Below are positions 8,701 through 15,851 of a stretch of 64,000 bases of DNA, in pieces. The notes below the pieces were generated by a model, which was given only the letters and a program-made list of their open reading frames with translations, had not been told where the DNA came from and ran no database searches. Within the stretch, counting starts at the first letter, position 1, and each line of letters begins with the position of its first letter. Origin of the DNA: WVYX01 sp039592335 (GTDB lineage: Bacteria; Gemmatimonadota; Gemmatimonadetes; Gemmatimonadales; GWC2-71-9); assembly GCA_039592335.1 (NCBI GenBank), contig JBDHBX010000009.1:1-64000 (forward strand), in the 5' to 3' direction. A program made the position numbers and the translations under genes.

Positions 8701-9220
8701 CACGGACTTCACGGTGGCCGTTTCGCCGAGCGGTAGGACGGTGACGGGCGGTCAGTCGACGACGTTCACGGTGACCGTGGATCCTGATGGTGGTTCCTTT
8801 GGGGAGAGCGTTTCGCTGGCGTGCTCCGGCTTGCCGACGGGCGGCTCGTGCGACTTCACGCCGAGCGCGGTGACCCCCGGAGCAACTGCTGCGACATCCA
8901 CGATGACGGTGTCCACCGCGGCGGCCAGTCTGCCGCCAATCGTCCCGCGGTGGGATGGCTGGCCCCGCGCCGCTGCGGTCCTCGCGCTGCTTTGTGTGGC
9001 GCTGTTCGGCTTCGGCTTGGCTCTCGTACAACGGGTGCCGCGAGCCAGGAGACCCCGTTGGGCCCTCGTGGGTGGAGGGGCCTTGGCCTTTGCATTGTTC
9101 TTGGGTGCGTGCGGCGGTGGAGAACCGACGGGTCCCAGCTCGCAGACGCACACCATCACTGTGACGGGTACCGCAGGGTCGCTGGAGCACTCGGCGACGA
9201 CGACGCTGACCGTTCAGTAG
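5741..9220 (+). CDS. Exported CSLREA / parallel beta-helix / Ig-like repeat surface protein
   Basis: 1159 residues. Signal peptide MRPVTFLMAALFVLGVAPLTAQ. A CSLREA domain (CSLREAINAANA, about 46-57) is followed by a right-handed beta-helix made of roughly 70-residue units carrying N-TIGG, RN-ISGN and GN-IGTD motifs (about 80-600). Then come four Ig-like repeats of about 100 residues (from about 680), each with a SCSGLPAQ-type segment and a TPG-type turn. The C-terminus has two hydrophobic segments separated by a basic loop (about 1065-1125), then a short tail resembling the last strands of an Ig repeat. It is probably a surface or outer-membrane adhesin-like protein, possibly sugar-binding. 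Four Ns at 8068-8071 fall in the second half of the first Ig repeat without breaking the frame. Start has GGAGG upstream. Confidence 0.9.
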   Translation: MRPVTFLMAALFVLGVAPLTAQTTFTVTSTNDVDDGTCSASPGHCSLREAINAANANVGADIIAFSIVGAGPHTIQPTAALPAVTDAVIIDGYTQSGASANTNGPDQGTNAVLQIEVDGSNSGGAGFLRITSTGGGSTVRGLVINRFGAGITVQSSGNTVEGNFIGTDVGGASAQANTGVAGVHIENAASNTIGGSTAAARNILSGNTGEGIFISGASSSGNLVQGNLIGTTATGIAALGNGGQGVFIDNASNNTVGGPTATERNIISGNVQTGIMILNAGATGNLVQGNLIGTDASGTAALANGTDGVRIAGAPSNTIGGPTAAARNVISGNGAHGVNIGSSGNLVQGNFIGTDVTGTADLGNTQYGVRIDDASGNTVGGIASAPGAPPGNVISGNDGFGVFVLNGASGTQVQGNLIGTDVSGTTALGNGSHGVAIPAAPGNTIGGTTPGMRNVISGNAGLGISISQSSTGNVIQGNYIGTQADGISPLGNGFHGVQLTTNASNNTIGGTGVTPGQCDGPCNTIAFNGTPGVAYDGVRLSSGTGNVVQGNAIFSNEALGIDVDVDGVTANDPGDADTGPNNVQNFPVLSAAFKGSTIIEGTLNSTASTVFTIELFSSGSCDASGHGEGEAFLGSTVATTDGSGDASFTASFPTTLPTGTSISATATDPSGNTSEFSQCATVADFTVTLTADSAAGPRGGSTDYAVTVDPDGGTFAGDVALSCSGLPAQTVCAFVPSTVSPGASGTTSTLTVTTTDPGTPVGTASFSVTGTSGSVXXAKLTVGDYQVSVLPATVVAVQGSDASYTATVTPLGGTFDEPVTLSCDNEPAGAVCSFSVNPVTPGASPAASTLTISTTAGTTPTGSTDLDVVGSSGALGDTTTVTLQVTDFAMAAIPSSVTVTRGAPATYTVTVTPQDGPVDDPVTLSCTGLPAQASCGFSPSSVTPGGTSADATVTVSTATGTPTGADEFTIVGTAGSLQGGATVTLVVTDFTVAVSPSGRTVTGGQSTTFTVTVDPDGGSFGESVSLACSGLPTGGSCDFTPSAVTPGATAATSTMTVSTAAASLPPIVPRWDGWPRAAAVLALLCVALFGFGLALVQRVPRARRPRWALVGGGALAFALFLGACGGGEPTGPSSQTHTITVTGTAGSLEHSATTTLTVQ
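8068..8071. other. Assembly gap (four Ns)
   Basis: Four ambiguous bases lie inside the Ig-like repeat section of the surface-protein gene. The frame is the same on both sides. Because the gap falls in a repeated region, the number of Ig-like units may be wrong in this assembly. Confidence 0.95.
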
Positions 9221-9526
9221 ATACAAACGGGGACTTCGTGTTATTCGCCTTGAACTGACAGAAACGCTTCGTAGTCATCCCACTCACTGGGGGTGGCCAC
9301 GGCCGGTACCGGCTCAGTCCGTGCGGTGTCATTGAGTTCTGGACTTGTGAGCAGTGATACGGGGACATGTGTCGCTCGCTAGCGTTGACGGTGTGTTGCG
9401 TAGTCGTCGTGGGCGGCGTTGGCCGCGCGCAGGAGGACGCCGGCGGATTCGTCACTCTCCGCGGCATGGTGACCGACACCTCCTTCCGCCGCGAAGTGAG
9501 CAACCTTCCTGATTCGGAGGTGAACC
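9221..9526. other. 306-bp interval with a possible gene remnant
   Basis: Separates the surface protein from the M29-like peptidase. Apart from the remnant at 9367-9525, no promoter or hairpin stands out. The right end carries the GGAGGTGAACC ribosome-binding site of the peptidase. Confidence 0.5.
9367..9525 (+). pseudogene. Possible remnant: signal peptide plus start of a regulatory-like beta-sandwich domain
   Basis: An open frame starts MCRSLALTVCCVVVVGGVGR, a good signal peptide, and continues with GGFVTLRGMVTDTS, which resembles the first strand of a carboxypeptidase-regulatory-like domain (VTLRGTVTDT type). The frame then runs out of phase into the peptidase gene with no sensible continuation. 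It may be a truncated exported protein, or chance. Confidence 0.3.
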
Positions 9527-10732
9527 ATGCGTCTACGTCGCATAATCCCTCTTCTCGCTCTGCCTGTCCTTGCAGTGCCGGCCCTGGCAGTGGCGCAGGA
9601 AACCCCTGTTGGGCCGGAATTGGACTCAATTGCCATGAGGATCGTCCAACAATCTCTGGCGGTCGAACCGGGCGAGGTCGTGTTGATCACAGGGGGCCCA
9701 ACGGAGATAAAGCTGATGGCTGCGCTGCAGGTTGCTGTCGCCAAGGCGGGAGGCCAGCCGCTGCTGCAGCTCAACATCCCGGAGGCCAACAAGCGTGCTC
9801 TGTTGGAGACCCCGCTGCAGCACCTTAAGCGATTGCCCACGGCAGGGCTGCTGGTGACGCGCATCTCCGATGCCGTCATCAACGTCGGGTCGGTTCAGGA
9901 CCCCGATCTGTTCGCCGACGTCCCAGAGGAGCGCCTGGCAGCGACTCGTCGTGCGGGCGCGCCGCTCAATGATGCCTTTCGGACTGCGCGGTTCCGCAGC
10001 GTGGGGCTCGGCCAGACCGGTGGGATCCCCAGCGAGGCTTACGCCGAGTCGCAGGGCGCAGATTATCAAGCGATGAGGAACACGTTCTGGGCGGCGCTCG
10101 CGGTCACTCCGGACGAACTAGCTGCCTCTGCGGACCGACTCGCGGCCCTCCTCACCGAGGGCGCAGAAGTGCATCTCACGTCGAGTGCCGGAACTGACCT
10201 GAGGTTCACCATCGATCGCTTCCCGGCGCGGATCAACGCCGGACGCACGACCGACGTCGTTAAGGCCTCTGGACCTGCCCAGGTCTGGCTGCCCGCAGGA
10301 GAGGCGTATGTGTGCGTGAAGGGCATGAGCGCCTCGGGGACGTTGGTCGTGCCTCATATGACGTTCCGCGGAGTGGCGGTAGAGAACCTGCAATTGAAGT
10401 TCGAAGGGGGGCGTGTCACCAACCTGTCGGCCGAAGCGAACGGTGAGATGGTTCGGGACTACCTAGACGCCTCGAGCCCCAATTCCAGGGCCCTGTCGGT
10501 GCTCGACGTCGGGGTAAACCCTCATAGTAGGCCGCTGGCTGGCTCTCACTATCGTTCGTGGGAGATGGGCGGCATGGTCACGCTTGGCATCGGCAACAAC
10601 TCCTGGGCCGACGGTGACAATGACGCGGACGCGGGCCTGAGCTTTCATATCGCCGGAGCCACACTGACGATCGGCGACAAGACCGTTGTTCGAGATGGAC
10701 AGCTTCAGTCCGAGTCTGGGGTTCGGGAGTAG
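9527..10732 (+). CDS. Exported M29-like aminopeptidase
   Basis: 401 residues with signal peptide (cleavage after about 23, ALAVAQ). The rest resembles the M29 (AmpS/PepS/AMPT) metallo-aminopeptidases: a domain with VEPGEVVLITGG, a conserved LPAGEAYV segment (first metal-ligand Glu) and a C-terminal GIGNNSWADGDND then SFHIAGATLTIGD. Several positions that bind cobalt or zinc in characterised M29 enzymes look altered. The usual ELGIGTN glutamate is Asp in VLDVGVN, and the final H-x-D is HIA. M29 enzymes are normally cytoplasmic, so an exported variant with changed ligands may have a different or lost activity. Ribosome-binding site GGAGGTGAACC. A repeated hairpin follows 57 nt after the stop. 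Confidence 0.75.
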   Translation: MRLRRIIPLLALPVLAVPALAVAQETPVGPELDSIAMRIVQQSLAVEPGEVVLITGGPTEIKLMAALQVAVAKAGGQPLLQLNIPEANKRALLETPLQHLKRLPTAGLLVTRISDAVINVGSVQDPDLFADVPEERLAATRRAGAPLNDAFRTARFRSVGLGQTGGIPSEAYAESQGADYQAMRNTFWAALAVTPDELAASADRLAALLTEGAEVHLTSSAGTDLRFTIDRFPARINAGRTTDVVKASGPAQVWLPAGEAYVCVKGMSASGTLVVPHMTFRGVAVENLQLKFEGGRVTNLSAEANGEMVRDYLDASSPNSRALSVLDVGVNPHSRPLAGSHYRSWEMGGMVTLGIGNNSWADGDNDADAGLSFHIAGATLTIGDKTVVRDGQLQSESGVRE

Positions 10733-10789
10733 CCACCTGGGGAGGTAGACATGCTTCGCGGCGCGGGCTGAGACGATGAAACGCAATAC

Positions 10790-10822
10790 GAGCCCCGAGC
10801 GTCCCAGCGGCGTTCGGGGCTC
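10790..10822 (+). repeat. Palindromic hairpin repeat, copy A (terminator-like)
   Basis: 12-bp stem (GAGCCCCGAGCG pairing with CGTTCGGGGCTC, one G-T pair) around a 9-nt loop TCCCAGCGG. The same 29-nt core recurs at 11607 and, slightly changed, at 14435, each time 28-57 nt after a plus-strand stop codon. There is almost no T tract. A GC-rich companion element (CCCCGCGCCGGGCGCTG) follows. Confidence 0.75.
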
Positions 10823-10881
10823 TGCGCCCGGCCCCGCGCCGGGCGCTGGTGTTTCCGGGCCGCTCACCCTGAGTGGAGCTG

Positions 10882-10903
10882 GACACGCCCGACCGGGCGT
10901 GTC
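10882..10903 (+). terminator. GC hairpin, possible terminator
   Basis: Perfect 9-bp stem GACACGCCC / GGGCGTGTC with loop GACC. No T run follows, so it may be a structured processing or stability element rather than an intrinsic terminator. Confidence 0.4.
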
Positions 10904-10961
10904 TGCCATCCGCGCCGGGCGCTGGTCTTTCCGGCCCCCTGCTGCCCGAGCCGAGTAACCC

Positions 10962-11010
10962 GACAAATACTGTTCAATATTGCCCTTGCGGCCATCGTCC
11001 CTGCGGATAC
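10962..11010 (+). promoter_or_regulatory. Shared upstream element, copy 1
   Basis: Contains ACAAA, TTCAAT, CCCTTGCG and GTCCCTG-CGG blocks in the same order and nearly the same spacing as the element at 13090-13141. TTGCGG followed 16 nt later by TACGTT could be a -35/-10 pair for the exported protein at 11042. Confidence 0.4.
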
Positions 11011-11041
11011 GTTACGCGCCTTCCTCCCCAAGGAGTGGCTC

Positions 11042-11578
11042 ATGCGTCGTACGGTACTCACAGTCCTCGCCCTCGCCATCTGCCTGCCGCTCAGTGCACA
11101 AGGGCAGGACCGCGAGGCCAAGATCAAGAACGCGCTGAGCGCGGCTCCGGCTGCTCTCGCCGAACACGCGGCCGTCATGGACTGGGACAACGCCGAGCTG
11201 CGTCCGGGCACCAGCGGTTGGACCTGCCTACCGGACTCTCCTCAGATGCAAGAAAACACTCCCATGTGCCTGGACGCCCAGTGGCTGAAGTGGGTGGATG
11301 CGTGGGCAAACAAGCGGGAGGCCCCAGAGGTCTCCGAGATCGGCATCGCCTACATGCTTCAGGGTGGGTACGATGCGAGCAACACGGACCCCTTCGCGAC
11401 ATTTCCGGCGGCCGGTGTCGAGTGTGCCGAGTGTTTAGAGAGTGGCCCGCACCTCATGATCATCGTGCCAGACGTCGAGATGCTCAAGGGCCTGCCGACC
11501 GATCCCCACAGCGGCGGTCCATGGGTGATGTTCCAGGGCACCCCCTACGCCCACATCATGATTCCCGTCGCGAGGTAG
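11042..11578 (+). CDS. Uncharacterised exported protein
   Basis: 178 residues. Signal peptide MRRTVLTVLALAICLPLSAQ. The mature part is acidic with four cysteines (WTCLPDS, MCLDAQW, VECAEC) and a C-terminal segment with HLMIIVPD and PYAHIMIPV. Cysteine pairing in the periplasm is plausible. I do not recognise the family. Ribosome-binding site AAGGAG. It has its own promoter-like element upstream and a repeated hairpin 28 nt after its stop, so it is probably monocistronic. Confidence 0.8.
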   Translation: MRRTVLTVLALAICLPLSAQGQDREAKIKNALSAAPAALAEHAAVMDWDNAELRPGTSGWTCLPDSPQMQENTPMCLDAQWLKWVDAWANKREAPEVSEIGIAYMLQGGYDASNTDPFATFPAAGVECAECLESGPHLMIIVPDVEMLKGLPTDPHSGGPWVMFQGTPYAHIMIPVAR

Positions 11579-11606
11579 TGCTGTCCCGCGCACTGCGCAC
11601 ACTTGG

Positions 11607-11635
11607 GCCCCGAGCGTCCCAGCGGCGTTCGGGGC
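11607..11635 (+). repeat. Palindromic hairpin repeat, copy B
   Basis: 29-nt core identical to copy A at 10790, followed after 11 nt by the same GGCCCCGCGCCGGGCGCTG companion element (11647-11665). It starts 28 nt after the stop of the exported-protein gene. TTCCTG directly follows the stem. Confidence 0.75.
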
Positions 11636-11756
11636 TTCCTGCTTACGGCCCCGCGCCGGGCGCTGTTGTTTCCGCTCAGCCGCTGCATCGGGGCGCCGTG
11701 GGTGCACATCGATGCTGGACCTGAGACACGGCTACCCAGTCGCACTGGACAGCATT

Positions 11757-12803
11757 CTAGCTCGCCGGTCGTGCGGGTTCCTCACGGACCACGTAGACCG
11801 TCTGCGACGGGTAGGCGAACTCGATGCCCTCCGCTTCCAACTGCTCGTGGATGTAGAAGTTGATCGCCTGTTGCGTGTCCAGCACGTAGTAGACGGCTTC
11901 GAAGTTCAGTGCATACGCGCCAAAATCCTTGAAATGCGCACGATCGAATCTCGTCTTCTCCTGTGCCTCGATGGCTGAACGGATGATGTCCGGGATCTTC
12001 GCCAGCTTGTCCCGCGGCGTCTGATACACGACTCCTAGGCTAACGACCACCCGGCGCTCGAACATGCGCCCGTAGTTGCGGATCCTGCTGTTCAAGAGAT
12101 CGGCGTTGGAGAAGACCAGTTCCTCGCCCGTCAAACTGCGGAGACGGGTGGTCTTGAGTCCGATGTGCTCTACGGTGCCCAGGAACTCGTTCACGATCAG
12201 GAAGTCCTTCAACAAAAAGGGCTTGTCGAGCACGATCGTGAGGGAGGCAAAGAGATCTCCCAAGATGTTTTGCGCGGCCAGCGCCACCGCGATGCCACCG
12301 ATACCCAGACCGGTGACGAGTGCCGTGACGTCGATGCTGAGGTTGTCCAACGCCAACAGGAGGACGATACTCCACAACGCCAGGCGAGCGATGAAGCTGA
12401 CAGCGTTCATCGTCATGAGGGCCGCGGCGTCTCCACTCAGTCGTTGTTCGGCGTACTCCCGCAGCCCGAGTTTGAGCGCGGTACTGGCCCAGATGCCTCC
12501 CTGAACGAAGAGGGCCAGTACCGCAACGCCGGCGACAACACCCCGCGCCTGCTGCGACAGCCCCACCGTGAGACTTGCCACGAAGAGGGCGAAGACGATC
12601 AGGAAGACCCCCTTCGTACTGCCCAGCGTTGCGGCTGCGACGTTGTCCCATCGCGTCGTGGTTCGCTCGGCAATGGCGGCCAACCGCTTGTGGACGATGC
12701 GGATCGCCAACCGGAGACCAATGAAGATGGCTAGCGCGGCACCCGCGCCAATGAGCCAGGCTTGCACCGTGTTTCCAAAGACCACCGTCTCGAGAATGCC
12801 CAT
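11757..12803 (-). CDS. Mechanosensitive ion channel, MscS family
   Basis: 348 residues from the ATG that starts MGILETVVFGN. Upstream in-frame codons to 12926 give an unlikely basic N-terminus. Four or more hydrophobic segments precede the MscS pore and beta-domain signature (LGIGGIAVALAAQNILGDLF, about residues 175-195, then LDKPFLLKDFL). The C-terminal cytoplasmic domain is complete. MscS channels open under hypo-osmotic membrane tension in the inner membrane; this one is of the type with extra N-terminal helices. It is transcribed against the neighbouring small genes and stands alone. Confidence 0.9.
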   Translation of the reverse strand: MGILETVVFGNTVQAWLIGAGAALAIFIGLRLAIRIVHKRLAAIAERTTTRWDNVAAATLGSTKGVFLIVFALFVASLTVGLSQQARGVVAGVAVLALFVQGGIWASTALKLGLREYAEQRLSGDAAALMTMNAVSFIARLALWSIVLLLALDNLSIDVTALVTGLGIGGIAVALAAQNILGDLFASLTIVLDKPFLLKDFLIVNEFLGTVEHIGLKTTRLRSLTGEELVFSNADLLNSRIRNYGRMFERRVVVSLGVVYQTPRDKLAKIPDIIRSAIEAQEKTRFDRAHFKDFGAYALNFEAVYYVLDTQQAINFYIHEQLEAEGIEFAYPSQTVYVVREEPARPAS

Positions 12804-13176
12804 CGCTTCACCCAACCGTTGACAGTTGCTCGACCTGAACAGAGGGTGGGGATAGGAATTTGCTCTCCCCCTCCCGAGTATGACGCAAGTAATTGACCCC
12901 GCAATCCGCCGCTGGGCAATAGCCACGCTGGCATTGGTTGGCGAGACTCAGGGAGCCGCTGGCGCTGGGAAGAAGTCCCGCTCGACCAGCTCCGCGTGAG
13001 CGTGGTGCCGCAGCAAGAGGGGTTGGCACTGGATTCGCGGTTGCGTTCTAGCCCCGCGCCGGGCACTGTCGTTGAGGGCCGCTGAACTGAACAAACCCGC
13101 TTCAATTTCACCCTTGCGAGGCGTGTCCCTGGCGGCACATTAGCCGCATCCGTCGAACCACCGATAGGAGGCAGTC
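12804..13176. other. 373-bp interval between the MscS gene and a lipoprotein gene
   Basis: Divergent promoter region. It contains a partial copy of the GC-rich companion repeat (CCCCGCGCCGGGCACTG at 13052-13068) but no complete hairpin, and the second copy of the shared upstream element. No coding gene seen. Confidence 0.5.
13090..13141 (+). promoter_or_regulatory. Shared upstream element, copy 2
   Basis: ACAAA, TTCAAT, CCCTTGCG and GTCCCTG-GCGG blocks match the element at 10962-11010. TTGCGA then ACATTA (17 nt apart) is promoter-like. It probably drives the NTF2-like lipoprotein at 13177. Confidence 0.4.
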
Positions 13177-13659
13177 ATGAGTGTGCGAAGCATATCGCTC
13201 GCGCTGCTGGCGCTTGCACTTGCGAGCACGGCTTGTCAGCCGCCCGCGCAGGAAGCGGCCGGCCTCTCCGACGAGGACGTGGCAGCGATCCGAGGTAGCT
13301 CGGACACGTACGCCCAGCTCACACTCGCCGGTGACTTTGCTGGCCTGGCTGCAAGGTTCACTGAGGACGCTGTGCGCATGCCGCCGAACGCGCCGGCGCA
13401 CGAGGGCCGGGCAGCGATTCAAGCGTTCGTCGAGGCGTACCCAACCATCACAGAGTTTGAGGCTACGACGACCGAGGTCGGTGGCGCAGGCGACGTGGCC
13501 TTCGCCAGAGGTACGTACTCGCTGATGGCTACGCCGGAGGGAGCACCCGAGCCGGTCAGCGACCGTGGAAAGTGGGTGTCCATCTTCAGAAGGCAGGCGG
13601 ACGGCACGTGGCTCATAACGGCAAACATCTGGAACTCCGACCTGCCGCTGCCCAAGTAG
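13177..13659 (+). CDS. Lipoprotein with SnoaL/DUF4440 (NTF2-like) fold
   Basis: 160 residues. Lipoprotein signal MSVRSISLALLALALASTAC with Cys20. The mature part matches the SnoaL-like/DUF4440 cone-shaped fold: an initial helix (VAAIRGSSDTYAQLTLAGD), FTEDAVRMPPNAPAHEGRAA and a terminal WLITANIWNSD. Members act as small-molecule binding or isomerase domains, and most secreted ones have no known substrate. Ribosome-binding site AGGAGG. Confidence 0.85.
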   Translation: MSVRSISLALLALALASTACQPPAQEAAGLSDEDVAAIRGSSDTYAQLTLAGDFAGLAARFTEDAVRMPPNAPAHEGRAAIQAFVEAYPTITEFEATTTEVGGAGDVAFARGTYSLMATPEGAPEPVSDRGKWVSIFRRQADGTWLITANIWNSDLPLPK

Positions 13660-13729
13660 GGCTCGGCACCACGCGGGCGAAGGGGGCGTTGGCGTCGCCG
13701 GTGTCAGCGCCCCTCGTCGAGTGAGCGGT

Positions 13730-13744
13730 CCCGAGAAACTCGGG
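13730..13744 (+). promoter_or_regulatory. Hairpin just before a ribosome-binding site
   Basis: CCCGAG-AAA-CTCGGG lies 4 nt before the AAGGAGGT ribosome-binding site of the gene at 13764. It could end the upstream transcript or modulate translation of the small protein; no T tract follows. Confidence 0.3.
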
Positions 13745-13763
13745 CGTCAAGGAGGTATGAGAA

Positions 13764-13982
13764 ATGGCGGTCTCTAACGAGAACGAACTCACGAGCTGCA
13801 CCGATTGCGGCGTCAAGATCACTGGTGTGCCTGTCGTTCCCTGGACGGGTGAAGGTCCAACCCAAGCACAGATCGAAAAGCTCAAGCCCACGGTCTACCT
13901 CTGCGCCGAGTGCGCGGAGGAACGAGGGCTCTCGTTCAACGGGATGGCCATTGGGACAGAAGCTCCGCCACCGACTCCCTGA
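13764..13982 (+). CDS. Small protein with two cysteine pairs (zinc-ribbon-like)
   Basis: 72 residues. CTDC (about 12-15) and CAEC (about 47-50) pairs suggest a single zinc-ribbon-like knuckle pair. The N-terminus is hydrophilic, so it is probably cytoplasmic. Strong AAGGAGGT ribosome-binding site 7 nt before the ATG. Family not recognised. The tail AIGTEAPPPTP is low-complexity. Confidence 0.7.
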   Translation: MAVSNENELTSCTDCGVKITGVPVVPWTGEGPTQAQIEKLKPTVYLCAECAEERGLSFNGMAIGTEAPPPTP

Positions 13983-14086
13983 GGCCATCTGGGTCGGGTT
14001 GTAGTGGACCCCGACAGGCGCCCCTGCGGGTATGACCGCCTGTGCCATATCCCATTGCCCAGCGTTCGTCACAAGGAGGTGCAACG

Positions 14087-14380
14087 ATGGGGACCTACAT
14101 CACGCTAATTCGCTACACGCAACAGGGGGTAGAGAACATCAAGGAGAGTCCCGCTCGGCTAGACGCGGCCAAGAAGGCGTTTCGCAGCATGGGCGCGGAG
14201 CTGAAAGGGTTCTACTTAACGATGGGCCAGTACGACGCCGTCGTAGTATCCGAGGGGCCCGACGACGAAACGGTGACCAAGGTGGCTCTGAGCATCGGCT
14301 CGAAAGGCGCTGTCCGCACCGAGACGCTTCGCGCCTTCACTGAGGAGGAGTATCGGAAGATCGTCGCCGAGCTGCCCTGA
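14087..14380 (+). CDS. GYD-domain protein
   Basis: 97 residues from the ATG preceded by AAGGAGGTGCAACG; an upstream in-frame ATG at 14042 would put the ribosome-binding site inside the gene. It matches the GYD domain family: MGTYITLIRYTQQGVENIKE, a central GAELKGFYLTMGQYDAVVV and ALSIGSKGAVRTETLRAF. These are small alpha/beta proteins related to dimeric ferredoxin-like enzymes, with no established function. A copy of the hairpin repeat follows. Confidence 0.88.
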   Translation: MGTYITLIRYTQQGVENIKESPARLDAAKKAFRSMGAELKGFYLTMGQYDAVVVSEGPDDETVTKVALSIGSKGAVRTETLRAFTEEEYRKIVAELP

Positions 14381-14434
14381 GCAGCCGGTTCGCGCACTGA
14401 AGGCGTAGCTGCGGGTAGGAGGAGCGACAGGAGA

Positions 14435-14462
14435 GCCCGAGCGTCCGAGCGGCGTTCGGGGC
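14435..14462 (+). repeat. Palindromic hairpin repeat, copy C
   Basis: GCCCGAGCGTCCGAGCGGCG followed by TTCGGGGC: the same stem-loop as copies A and B with two changes. It is 54 nt after the GYD gene stop and is followed by a fragment of the companion element (GCCCGGCCCC). Confidence 0.7.
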
Positions 14463-14655
14463 TTCTCGCTGCCCGGCCCCACGCTTGCCAGGATTCTGAC
14501 GCGATCATATGAGCGGGCCATCGGATAGGCCGCGCTGCTGAGTTCCCCCCATGGGGCCCCCTCCAGCGCTGTTCTGTTGCTAGAGGAGGGGCAGGGGTCT
14601 CTACGACCACAACCTGTTCATGATCGGCGACGATGCCTACGACGCCGTCCGCCCC

Positions 14656-15786
14656 TCACGCCGACCGCGGCCCCGACCCCGCGGCCAGCGCAACCTCCCC
14701 GGTAGGGAGGTGCGCGTCCCACCACCGCTCGGCCTGCTCCTCCGTCCAGGCCCGCGACAGGTTGCAGGCCGCCAACCGGGTGGAGAACTCCTCGGCGCTT
14801 TGCGGTCGTGTCTCGGGGTGCTTGGCAAGGCACCGGAGGATGAGGCGCTCCAATGATGCGGGCAGCTCGAGCTCGGTGCGCCGCGAGGGCGGCGACGGAT
14901 CCTGCTCTCTGTGGCTGCGTATCAGGTCCTGCACTATGTCGGCGTTGAACACAGTGCAGCCGGTCACGAGCCAGTAGGCCACGCACCCGAGCGCGTAGAT
15001 GTCGGTGCGCTCGTCGCCGGGTTCACCCCTCGCCGTCTCCGGTGCCATGAAGGCCGGGGTCCCGAGGATGCAGCCCCGTGCTCGAACCGCTCGGTGCTCT
15101 GCGGTGGCCCCACGCTCGGGCTTGACGAGTCCGAGGTCCGTCAGCTTCACGAAGTCATGGTGCTGGTCTCGGCGGATGAGGTGCACGTTCTCGGGCTTGA
15201 CGTCGCGGTGCACCAGGCCGTGCGCGTGCATCTCGCCAAGTGCGGCGCTCACCTGGAACAGGATGTGGACGGCGCGCTCCGCGGGAACGGGCCCGAACCG
15301 GGCGACGAGCTGCGCGAGGTTCAGACCCTCGAGCAGCTCCATCACGATGTAGAACGTGCCGCGGTCGGTCACACCGAAGTCGTACAGCTTCACTGCGTGG
15401 GGCGAATGCAGGGTCGCGCCGCTCCTGGCCTCCCGGCGGAAGCGGCGCAAGGTGAGGAACACCTCGTCATCGTCGGCGTCGATCAACACGTCGGGCCGGA
15501 TGAGCTTGACCGCCGCCGAACGACCCAGCAGGCGGTGGGTCGCGTGGTAGACCTCCCCCATCCCCCCGCAGCCGATGAGTGGTCCCAGGCGGTAGGCACC
15601 CACGTCGGCCCCCTCCATCAGCCGGTGCCGCCGCAGGGCGGCGGACCGCAGCTGCCCGGCGCTCACCCCGAGGCTCGGGCGAGAGATTCTCGGAGGGCGC
15701 GACCCCCGTCGTTTGGCTCGCATCTGCCACCAGGCCCCTGGCATCGTGCGCTCCCCATTTCGACGGGTGCACGATGCCGGGAGCAC
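14656..15786 (-). CDS. Serine/threonine protein kinase (Hanks type)
   Basis: Up to 376 residues; the true start is uncertain (MRAKRRGS at about 22 or MEGADVGAYR at about 57 are alternatives). The kinase domain is complete: glycine loop IGCGGMGEVY, catalytic Lys in AAVKLI, HRD motif LVHRDVKPENV, DFG variant TDLGL and APE motif FMAPE, with a lobe ending near RPQSAEEF. There is no transmembrane segment or sensor domain, so it is a cytoplasmic kinase with only a short tail after the domain. No phosphatase or obvious substrate gene is adjacent. The next gene on the strand (methyltransferase) is 65 bp upstream. Confidence 0.9.
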   Translation of the reverse strand: MLPASCTRRNGERTMPGAWWQMRAKRRGSRPPRISRPSLGVSAGQLRSAALRRHRLMEGADVGAYRLGPLIGCGGMGEVYHATHRLLGRSAAVKLIRPDVLIDADDDEVFLTLRRFRREARSGATLHSPHAVKLYDFGVTDRGTFYIVMELLEGLNLAQLVARFGPVPAERAVHILFQVSAALGEMHAHGLVHRDVKPENVHLIRRDQHHDFVKLTDLGLVKPERGATAEHRAVRARGCILGTPAFMAPETARGEPGDERTDIYALGCVAYWLVTGCTVFNADIVQDLIRSHREQDPSPPSRRTELELPASLERLILRCLAKHPETRPQSAEEFSTRLAACNLSRAWTEEQAERWWDAHLPTGEVALAAGSGPRSA

Positions 15787-15851
15787 GTCAAGAGGACGTC
15801 AAGAGGGAAAGGCCACAACAACGAGCTTCGGCAAGCATGGTGCGGCGACGC

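Larger units (their letters stand above)
10733..11041. other. 309-bp interval with hairpin repeats and a promoter-like element
   Basis: Contains a 33-nt palindromic hairpin (10790-10822), two copies of a CGCGCCGGGCGCTGG element (about 10835 and 10911), a second hairpin (10882-10903) and a promoter-like block (10962-11010) shared with the region before the lipoprotein gene at 13177. No protein-coding gene is seen. Confidence 0.6.

Noticed and set aside
5741..9220. Tandem repeats considered as a CRISPR-like or satellite array
   Set aside because: Repeats are in frame, diverged and encode beta-helix and Ig-like units; no uniform repeat/spacer structure.
10790..14462. Hairpin family considered as a CRISPR or riboswitch
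   Set aside because: Copies are far apart and downstream of stops, without spacers or an aptamer-like conserved core.
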